Shown here in pieces: positions 46,492-53,206 of a stretch of 53,206 nucleotides of DNA (positions within the stretch are counted from its first letter, which is position 1; the number at the start of each line of letters is the position of its first letter). Below the pieces are notes generated by a model. It saw only the letters and a list, made by a program, of their open reading frames with translations, ran no database searches and was not told the origin of the DNA. A program made the translations under genes and the position numbers. Origin of the DNA: an uncultured Bacillota bacterium (GTDB lineage: Bacteria > Bacillota > Clostridia > Lachnospirales > Lachnospiraceae); contig CAJKMA010000013.1 of the NCBI GenBank assembly GCA_905200905.1, positions 1 through 53,206 of the forward strand, given 5' to 3'.

Positions 46492-49400
46492 CTATACCTC
46501 TTTTATCTTATCCATCACCATTACCTTCTTTTTTCCATTCCAGAGATAACGGATTACAGATACAAATCTGGCATTTTCCGGGCGAATCAACTGATAAATA
46601 GCAAGAGCTGGAACAGTATCATAATCCCCCCACAAAATCTGTGAATTAATCATAAAGTTAAACTCAAACTCTACCATAAGACGGAACATGTCCCTGATAT
46701 TGGTTTCATCTACACCTGCAAAAGCCTCATCCAAAGAAATCAGTTTAGGTGCATCTGGACGTGCTCCTGTGTATTTTGCAACCACTGCAGAAAACAGTGG
46801 AACATACATAGCCATGGCCTTTTCTCCTCCACTGAAAGTAAAGAAAACCCTGTCAGTCAGTTCTTTCTTCTTCTCCCCTGTTTTCTGACACTCCAACTGG
46901 AATTCAAACCACTTACGGTAATCCAGAACTTCACGCATAATTGCATGGAAGGACTGCACAGCTCCCATATCTCCTGCAATTTTCCTTGCTTCCTCAATCT
47001 TAGAACGGAAATGCCTGGATAACATTTCTATCTCCTCTGTCCGCATGATTTCTGCATCCTTCTGCAATAATTCTACCAAAGCTCTGGTATCTAATTGTTC
47101 TTCCTTTTCTGCTCTTTTATTCTTCCAACGCAAGCTCAGTTTCAGTCCGCTGGAGGTCTGCATAGACTCCATAAGGGCATTCATTTTCTCGACCCACCGC
47201 CTGCTTGCCTGGATTTTTGCACGTATTTTCTTGCTGATGGTATTAGCCAGAATATCTTCAAACAACTCTCTGTCTCTTTCATTTAAAATCCTCGCCAGGG
47301 CTTCTGCATCTTCAGAGAGTTTTTCCAGCAGCTCCTTAAATTTTACAGCTGTCCCTCTGTATTTTGCCGAAATATCAATTCGCTTTATACTCACGTCCAG
47401 AAAGGAATTCTCCTCATCCAGTTCTCCGAAAAGGGAGGACAAGGTAATCTGATAATCCAAAAGATATCCCCTGTTCTGGTGATATGCTTCCTGCAGACTG
47501 CCAAATACATCACTCTGTTTTTTATTTCCAAAACTGCCCGCAAATCGGCTGCAGATTGCCCCTGCCAGTGTCTCCATATCCTCTGTTTCCGAAAAAGATT
47601 GTTTCACATATCCCAGACGGTATTCCATTGCAAAAACACGACAGTATTTCTCTTTTTTCTCCAGAAGTTCTGCCTTTTTCTTCTCATTTTCCTGTATTTT
47701 TTCCTGCAGCACATCCGCATCTTTTTCCAGTCTGTTCTGCCTTCCCACGCTGTTTTCCCTCTCACCAGGCAGAAGAACCAGACGCTGCATACAGTAGTCC
47801 AGGCGCTCCTTGATTTCTTCATAATCCGTAAGCGCCAGTTGTTTTCGCACAGAGTCCAGAAAGCTTTCCAGTTCCCGAACTTTTAAAAGAATCCTGTTCA
47901 AATCATACCGGATATCATCTAAGTCTAACTCGATTCCTTCCCTGTATTCTTGCTGGCTTTCCACATATCGGATTCCATTCTGGTACTTTCCGTAAGCCAC
48001 CTGCAAGTCCAAAAGCAGTTCCTTATATCTGTACAGAGATTCTAATACGGCAACAAAAAGATCCAAACGTGGTGCAAGGTAGCATTTCCCACATATTTCC
48101 CTTACCTTGACCCTGACTTCGTCTAATTTCTTCCGTTCCTTTTCTGTCAGCTCTTGCTGTTCTCCCATTCGTCTTACTGCAAGTTCCATGCGATATTCCC
48201 AGTCTGCAAGTTCTTTCGCCGCTGTTTTCAAATCTTCATCCTTGGGAAATTCTGTCCATTCCTTCTGAAGCTGCTCCAGACGTCGCTGGTTTTTCTCCAG
48301 TGCAGCTTTTATCTCTTCCACCTGCTGCTTCGTCTCCCTGCAAAGCCTTTCCAGTTCTTCTATCTTTTCCTTTCGATACTGTTCTCTTGCCCTCACGCCA
48401 ATAAATCTAGCCCTGTATTCCCCTGTGACAGTTCCTTCCAAAACCCCCAGGCGGTAGTTACCCTGTTCGTCAATCCAGGAAGTTCCCTGCTCTGTCTTTC
48501 TGCCAAAACCAATCGAAGACAAAATATTGGAAATGCTCTGGTACAGCAAAATATCATGTTCCCCATTATCCACATCCAACACTTTGTTGAGATTTTCCTG
48601 CACATGAGAAACATCACTGAAAATATACTTGTCGCATACGCCGCTGTCCAGCGCCAGCACGCTTTCCCTGTATTCTTCTGAAATAATCAACGCATCCAGT
48701 ACTCCCATCTGCAGCAGAGCTTCTTCCAGCCGGTCTGCATGCTCTGCCTCTAAGTCCTGTCCAAACTCTATGGTTTTATAAAACTGCTGGTATGGAATGC
48801 CTTTTTCTCTTAAAAGACGGCGATTTTCCTGTACACACTCCGGCTGCTGTGGTTCCGGATCTTTCTGATTCTGCCACTCTGCAAGTTCCTCTTCCAATTC
48901 CTGAAGTTTTTGACTTTCTGTTTCCAGATTCTGCTCTAAAAGCAGCCTTTCTCTTGTAAAACTGCTTTCCTTCTCATACAACTTCGGTTTCGCCAGTTCC
49001 CGTATTTCAGAATAATCTTTTCCCTGCTCATACTCCTGAATCTTTCTGGACATTTCCTGCATGATTTCCGGTACAAGAGAAAGCTCCTGATTTTTCCGTT
49101 CCCAAAGATACACTTGTTCTGTCAGCTCTGCCTTTGTTTCCTGCAACAGGCGCTCATACTGCTGGACTTCCCGTTCTGCTGCATTTCGCTCTTCCTGGCA
49201 CACATCCAATTCTTTCAAATATCGGTCATATTTCTCCTGACAGTTTTTCTCCTCTGTGAGACTTTCTTTTCCCGTTTCTACTTTCTCTGTATAATTCTTT
49301 AAAAGCTGCGTATGAGACACAAAGGAATAATCCTGGATTTTTTCTTCCAGCAGTTCTTTTTTCAAAAATGCAAAGTCGTCAAGTGGGATTTCTTCCATTT

Positions 49401-50589
49401 CCTCTTCCATTTCTTCCAAGCAGGTTTCCATCTCTTCCCAGATTACTTCGTTTTGCTCCTGCTCTTTTTTTAACCGTTCTTCTGCTTCCAACAGCTTATC
49501 CTTTTTCTCCTGTTCCTGACGTTCCTTAGTCTTTTGCTCTTCTTCCTTTTCCCTGAGTTCTTCTGCCAGTTTCAGTTCCTGCTCCTTTAACTTTGCCGCA
49601 TCACTTTTCGTAAGAGATTCTTTTTCTCCTTTTAAAATCTCTTCCTCCTGCACAAGTTCCTGATACCTCTGTTTTTCTTCTTTTAGGGCAGTTGTTTTTT
49701 GGGTCAGTTCTTCTTTAAATTTTGTCTCTGTACTCTGGCAGGATTCATAAACCTTTACCGCATCTGAAAACAGCAGTGCTTTGTCATACAACACAATCTG
49801 ATTGTACTGGTCATAGACCTTCTCAATCTGCCTGGCTCCACGGATACTCTCGTTTAAGGTATCCAAATTGGTTTTTAGATTATCCATGTTTTCAATGGCC
49901 TCAGACATAGGCCGCAAATCATCTTCTGACAAGGTCTGCAGCGAAGTACTCAAAATTTCGTTGATAACTGTAGGTTTAAAATCCTTGGAGAGTTTCGGGG
50001 TACGAAGCTGAATCAGCAGTTCCAGAAGTTCCTTATATTCCTCCTGAGTTTCAAATCCAAAGAGCAGACGATTGACACAGGCAGCATATTCGCTTTGGGT
50101 TTCCATGACCTTTCCGCCCTCACCAATTCTGTTTTTCAGCTCTATTTTAGAACAGGTAATTTTGTTTTCCACATCTTTATACAGAAAAATATCCTGCCCT
50201 ACCCGTCGGTTATCTGTAATACAAAAATACCAGGATTCCAGCTTTTTATTCTTTCTTGCGCGGATTCCCAGCCCCAAAGTCAGGTATTCTTCGCTCTCCA
50301 AGCGTTTAAATTCCATGTAGAGATAACCAGTTCTTTCCTCCCGCTCATCCCCTTCTTCCAGAAGATAATTTTCCATCTTCCTTGCGCGGGAACCGAAGGG
50401 ATCCAGGCGCTCCGGACGCATATTTCCATCCAGCAAAAGCGGAATAAAACTCTGCATGGTGACCGATTTTCCAGAACCATTGGCGCCTCTTAACAACATG
50501 CGCCCTTCCGAAAAATCAAATGATTCCTCATCATAGTACCAGAAATCCACCAGTCCCACTTTGTTTATCTGCCACTTCCCACTATTCAT
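46492..50589 (-). CDS. jetC: Wadjet defence protein JetC (SMC/MukB-like ATPase)
   Basis: This 1365-residue protein has Walker A GANGSGKS at 35-42 (MLLRGANGSGKSVTMQSFIP), a very long Glu/Lys/Gln coiled-coil middle (about 250-1150), an ABC signature FFTFSGGEKAMAMYV, and Walker B PKLISLDEAFAGVDE. Length and motifs match the SMC-like subunit of Wadjet (TIGR02680 type). JetC forms the loop-extruding motor with JetA and JetB. It overlaps jetB by 8 bp. Confidence 0.95.
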   Translation of the reverse strand: MNSGKWQINKVGLVDFWYYDEESFDFSEGRMLLRGANGSGKSVTMQSFIPLLLDGNMRPERLDPFGSRARKMENYLLEEGDEREERTGYLYMEFKRLESEEYLTLGLGIRARKNKKLESWYFCITDNRRVGQDIFLYKDVENKITCSKIELKNRIGEGGKVMETQSEYAACVNRLLFGFETQEEYKELLELLIQLRTPKLSKDFKPTVINEILSTSLQTLSEDDLRPMSEAIENMDNLKTNLDTLNESIRGARQIEKVYDQYNQIVLYDKALLFSDAVKVYESCQSTETKFKEELTQKTTALKEEKQRYQELVQEEEILKGEKESLTKSDAAKLKEQELKLAEELREKEEEQKTKERQEQEKKDKLLEAEERLKKEQEQNEVIWEEMETCLEEMEEEMEEIPLDDFAFLKKELLEEKIQDYSFVSHTQLLKNYTEKVETGKESLTEEKNCQEKYDRYLKELDVCQEERNAAEREVQQYERLLQETKAELTEQVYLWERKNQELSLVPEIMQEMSRKIQEYEQGKDYSEIRELAKPKLYEKESSFTRERLLLEQNLETESQKLQELEEELAEWQNQKDPEPQQPECVQENRRLLREKGIPYQQFYKTIEFGQDLEAEHADRLEEALLQMGVLDALIISEEYRESVLALDSGVCDKYIFSDVSHVQENLNKVLDVDNGEHDILLYQSISNILSSIGFGRKTEQGTSWIDEQGNYRLGVLEGTVTGEYRARFIGVRAREQYRKEKIEELERLCRETKQQVEEIKAALEKNQRRLEQLQKEWTEFPKDEDLKTAAKELADWEYRMELAVRRMGEQQELTEKERKKLDEVRVKVREICGKCYLAPRLDLFVAVLESLYRYKELLLDLQVAYGKYQNGIRYVESQQEYREGIELDLDDIRYDLNRILLKVRELESFLDSVRKQLALTDYEEIKERLDYCMQRLVLLPGERENSVGRQNRLEKDADVLQEKIQENEKKKAELLEKKEKYCRVFAMEYRLGYVKQSFSETEDMETLAGAICSRFAGSFGNKKQSDVFGSLQEAYHQNRGYLLDYQITLSSLFGELDEENSFLDVSIKRIDISAKYRGTAVKFKELLEKLSEDAEALARILNERDRELFEDILANTISKKIRAKIQASRRWVEKMNALMESMQTSSGLKLSLRWKNKRAEKEEQLDTRALVELLQKDAEIMRTEEIEMLSRHFRSKIEEARKIAGDMGAVQSFHAIMREVLDYRKWFEFQLECQKTGEKKKELTDRVFFTFSGGEKAMAMYVPLFSAVVAKYTGARPDAPKLISLDEAFAGVDETNIRDMFRLMVEFEFNFMINSQILWGDYDTVPALAIYQLIRPENARFVSVIRYLWNGKKKVMVMDKIKEV

Positions 50590-51727
50590 CGTTTCCTCCC
50601 TCTTTCCGAAAGTCTTCCGGATATTTTCCTATAAGTTTTCCTGCCACAGGTTTGATACACACATCTCCATAAGCTTGCTCTATCATCATCAGATTTTCCA
50701 TATAATCAGAGACTTCCCGATAAAACTCTGCAAAAGTCATTTCCCGGTACGTCTTATTAAAACCAGCACCAAACCGTTCCTTGCATTTCTCTATAAGTCG
50801 CTGAAAATTCTCTTTTGGAATACGGATTTGTTCGTCCAAAGGTACCTCGATTTTCCCTTCCCTGATTTCTTCCTGCAAGAGCTGAAACAAAAGCAGCACA
50901 ATATCAGACAACGTATTTTCTTCCGGAAAAGTGCGTCCAAGCCTGCAATTCTCTCCCAAAATCAGAAACGCACTGCTGCTATGTACCTGCAGTTCACATT
51001 CAAACAGCTCTGATAATTCTCCCTGTATCATATTCCGGTAATTCCGTACATAGGCAAAATCTTCTTCCGTATCTATGTCTTTGTACATGCCCATGGTCAT
51101 CAGAAATCTTCGATAAACTCTTTGTCTTCGGACAATTCCCCGATCCTCGTTTAAGTCAATCCACTCTTCTTTTTCAAAGTCTTTTGGTCCTGTATATCCC
51201 ATAATGTCCTGGGTAAAATTCTTCATAAAATATCTGGAAACACCTGTATTTTCATACAAGACTTCGCTGGTATCATCCTTTGCAAATCCCTCTTCACTTC
51301 CATCATTTACATCCAGAATACCGCAGGCCACGCAGTATTTCATCACCTTTATCATATGACGGCGGTAGCGGTAAATGGTCCAGTCAATCTGCTCTTTCTC
51401 ATACTGACTCTGCACATATTCCGTTAGTTCCGAAAGCACAAACTGCTCCTCTGCTTCTTTATCCTCCAGAAACATGAGAACCAGGCAGAAAAAAACATAC
51501 TCAATAGGGTCACGAAAATCTGAGATTCCCATCCAGTTTTCTGGAACTGCCGGCAGTTTTTCCACCTTAATCATATATGGATTAATCAGCACCTGATACC
51601 CAAGCTTTTCTCTTAAAAACTTCTTTTCTTCTCCAGATGCCAGCGCCTCTTTTACTTGATAATACAATTCCCGCTCTCTGGATTTCAGAATCCATCTGCG
51701 GTTCAGCAACACTTCCAGTACCTTCAT
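50582..51727 (-). CDS. jetB: Wadjet defence protein JetB (DUF2398-like)
   Basis: This 381-residue, largely helical protein starts MKVLEVLLNRRWILKSRERE. The early block LREKLGYQVLINPYMIKVEK and the following DPIEYVFFCLVLMFLEDKEA fit the DUF2398/MukE-like accessory subunit of the SMC complex. Length is near the family norm (about 375-380). It overlaps both jetA and jetC by a few bases, indicating coupled synthesis of the complex. Confidence 0.85.
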   Translation of the reverse strand: MKVLEVLLNRRWILKSRERELYYQVKEALASGEEKKFLREKLGYQVLINPYMIKVEKLPAVPENWMGISDFRDPIEYVFFCLVLMFLEDKEAEEQFVLSELTEYVQSQYEKEQIDWTIYRYRRHMIKVMKYCVACGILDVNDGSEEGFAKDDTSEVLYENTGVSRYFMKNFTQDIMGYTGPKDFEKEEWIDLNEDRGIVRRQRVYRRFLMTMGMYKDIDTEEDFAYVRNYRNMIQGELSELFECELQVHSSSAFLILGENCRLGRTFPEENTLSDIVLLLFQLLQEEIREGKIEVPLDEQIRIPKENFQRLIEKCKERFGAGFNKTYREMTFAEFYREVSDYMENLMMIEQAYGDVCIKPVAGKLIGKYPEDFRKEGGNDE

Positions 51728-53031
51728 ATCCCCTGTTCCCTTTCTTCAAATACCATGGTATAACAAGGCATTTGGAACTCTCCATCTGTGCATTTTAACG
51801 TACAGTATTCTTTTGTATCTGCCTGTTCAATATAATAAATCTGACCGTCTTCTGTCTTAGCTCTGTGGTTTTTCTTTTCCAGTGCTTTAGACATCCACAG
51901 AAGAAACATATCCCGTACATAAGGTTCAATCACCGGAAGATTTGCAAACTCCAACCGCCCGTTTTTGATATAGCTTCTTAATAATTTCCGTTCCTCTTCC
52001 AACCTCTGTATCTCAGCCTTACGCATGGCTTCTTTCTCTTCTGAGCGGTCTATAATCCCACTTCTTTTCGCCTTTTCTCGATAAGTGCGGACTCTTGGAA
52101 TTACCGTAACTACATGAGGATTCTCTTCATACACACTGCTGTTAATACTATCTGTTTCCCTGTGCATTTCGCCCTTTAAATGCAGCGGTTTTTCCACGCC
52201 AAAGACTGCTGCTGCCAGCCTGTGCGCCTCAGAAATATCTCTGCATTTTGCAAACATTTGTGCCACCTTTTTATATTCCTCCCGCCGATTGGAGCCCTGA
52301 TTGCTCATCTCGCTGATGCGGGTTGCATAGCGAGTAATTTTCCGAATAATCTCGTTGGTGGTATCAAACACCTTCCCTGCTTCTGATTCCTGCCCGTCTT
52401 TTCCTGCAAACCATTCCACCATACTTTCCCAGCGACCGCTCATTTTTTCATAAATCATCTGTTCATCAATTTCCACATCCATACGAGGAATAGAAAGCTC
52501 ATACGCGGTGACTTTCTTCAAAACATTCTTCACAGTCTCTTCCTGCACCTTCCGCAGTTCCTGTTCAATAGCCGTCACATTCACTTGCAGGCTTTTCACA
52601 AAGGAACGCAGATACTCCATTAGGCGATCTTTGAATAAAAGAAACTCTCTGGTTTTCATCATCTCTTCTGCTTTTACACTGTTCAGCTCCCGCATATAAT
52701 CCTGATAATTCTGGTTTAACCGAATGAAATCATTATTCAAATCATTCCACCAGGCATGAAGTTTTTCATCCTCTTTCACAGACATTTCTTCCAGTTTTCC
52801 CAGATTGATCCGAATCCGCTCCAACAGCGTAGGCTCCAGTGAAGAGCCCTCAATAAACAGATTTTCGATTCGTATAACCATGCGCTCGATTTCCACAGCT
52901 GTCTCCGACAACTGGTACCGAAACTTTTTGTTCCTGAACTCTTCAATGGTAGTCACCTTTCTGGTATCCTGAATGGTAACCAGGTTCCCCCATGCGGCCA
53001 GGGCTGCAAGATCCTGCTGGCATTGTTCCAT
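51724..53031 (-). CDS. jetA: Wadjet defence protein JetA (DUF2397-like), 5'-shortened
   Basis: From the first ATG (53031) the protein has 435 residues. LAALAAWGNLVTIQDTRKVT followed by TIEEFRNKKFRYQLSETAVE is the DUF2397/MukF-like core. Later helices (KVFDTTNEIIRKITRYATRI, RDISEAHRLAAAVFGVEKPL) bind the SMC partner. The family is usually nearer 490 residues, and conserved-looking N-terminal sequence continues upstream in the same frame without a start codon. The real gene therefore probably begins further right and carries a frameshift (see the next entry). It overlaps jetB by 4 bp. Confidence 0.85.
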   Translation of the reverse strand: MEQCQQDLAALAAWGNLVTIQDTRKVTTIEEFRNKKFRYQLSETAVEIERMVIRIENLFIEGSSLEPTLLERIRINLGKLEEMSVKEDEKLHAWWNDLNNDFIRLNQNYQDYMRELNSVKAEEMMKTREFLLFKDRLMEYLRSFVKSLQVNVTAIEQELRKVQEETVKNVLKKVTAYELSIPRMDVEIDEQMIYEKMSGRWESMVEWFAGKDGQESEAGKVFDTTNEIIRKITRYATRISEMSNQGSNRREEYKKVAQMFAKCRDISEAHRLAAAVFGVEKPLHLKGEMHRETDSINSSVYEENPHVVTVIPRVRTYREKAKRSGIIDRSEEKEAMRKAEIQRLEEERKLLRSYIKNGRLEFANLPVIEPYVRDMFLLWMSKALEKKNHRAKTEDGQIYYIEQADTKEYCTLKCTDGEFQMPCYTMVFEEREQGI

Positions 53032-53206
53032 GGTATAATCCGCAAAATACGGATCCTCTTTTAACTCCTCAAAAACCTCTTCTTGATAAAGCCAGTATTT
53101 CAGTTTTTCATATTTTAAATAAAAAAGCCGGATGATAGGGCGATATCTGTCTGATATGATACCTCTAAAGTAGACAGATTAAATATAAAAATCTGTTGCT
53201 TTGGAG
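53032..53206 (-). other. jetA 5' coding remnant with apparent frameshift
   Basis: In the jetA frame, codons from 53155 read SDRYRPIIRLFYLKYEKLKY and continue WLYQEEVFEELKEDPYFADY into the ATG at 53031, as expected for the DUF2397 N-terminus. This frame has no ATG, GTG or TTG before the upstream TAA at 53179-53181. A second frame from the window edge reads IFNLSTLEVSYQTD and then diverges. The frames would join as SYQTDRYRP if one more CAGA unit were present at 53146-53153. The gene is interrupted here, phase-variable or mis-sequenced. Confidence 0.7.

Noticed and set aside
47045..48681. Several plus-strand frames over jetC
   Set aside because: They are shadows of the coiled-coil gene, made of Phe/Leu/Ser-rich text without motifs.
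1..53206. CRISPR array
   Set aside because: No regularly spaced identical repeats with unique spacers were seen. The only direct repeat of note is in the tape measure gene.

Overview
The window looks like the chromosome of a spore-forming member of the Clostridia, most likely Lachnospiraceae. The main clues are a YyaC-type sporulation protein, a large Bacillus-type SRP RNA, split transketolase halves, a DUF5711 protein and a DUF6128-like protein. About 22.9 kb at the left is a caudovirus prophage, and the rest is host chromosome ending in a Wadjet (JetABCD) defence operon. No database search was possible, so all family names come from visible motifs, size and gene order.

Prophage, 1 to about 22.9 kb. 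Every protein gene lies on the minus strand, so the biological order runs right to left. At the right edge there are two strong promoters, two tandem intrinsic terminators and a small HTH gene. Next come small accessory genes, a tRNA-like element with an abnormal anticodon arm, an orphan cytosine-5 DNA methyltransferase, zinc-binding and membrane proteins, and an SSB-like tandem OB-fold protein. These are followed by a nucleoside-deoxyribosyltransferase-like protein, an HUH rolling-circle-type Rep, a VRR-NUC nuclease, ParA and ParB, and an ArpU-like late regulator. A late promoter at about 11.4 kb leads into the HK97-type module: HNH, TerS, TerL, portal, protease, capsid, connectors, major tail protein, frameshifted tail chaperone and a truncated tape measure. 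Integrase, CI-like repressor, lysis and tail-fibre genes are not in the window.

The prophage core has plasmid-like features: HUH Rep, ParA/ParB, and a short plus-strand RNA unit (promoter plus intrinsic terminator) in the rep leader. A small hairpin with a T tract lies between that unit and rep. This resembles countertranscript/attenuator copy control of plasmids and is the best candidate for an undescribed system here.

Host region, 23 to 45 kb. A LysM protein, a DUF5711 protein and CvpA form a minus-strand operon. yyaC and an HD-domain gene converge and overlap. Transaldolase and the two transketolase halves form a pentose-phosphate operon. pfkA, dnaX, ybaB, recR and a lacI-type regulator form a tightly packed run. 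The SRP RNA (ffs) diverges from pfkA and is followed by a DedA protein. Then come tadA coupled to a homocysteine methyltransferase, tRNA-Ser(CGA), a DUF6128-like protein, a three-gene run (ParB-like/BMP fusion, metallophosphoesterase, flavodoxin-like), a MATE exporter and a divergent MFS transporter.

Wadjet operon, 45.2 kb to the right edge. jetA, jetB, jetC and jetD lie on the minus strand with overlapping or near-abutting junctions and resemble the DUF2397/DUF2398/SMC/DUF2399 (type III) version. Conserved-looking JetA N-terminal sequence lies upstream of the first available ATG in a frame that has no start codon. It joins a second frame only through a frameshift at a CAGA tandem repeat, so jetA looks frameshifted, phase-variable or mis-sequenced.
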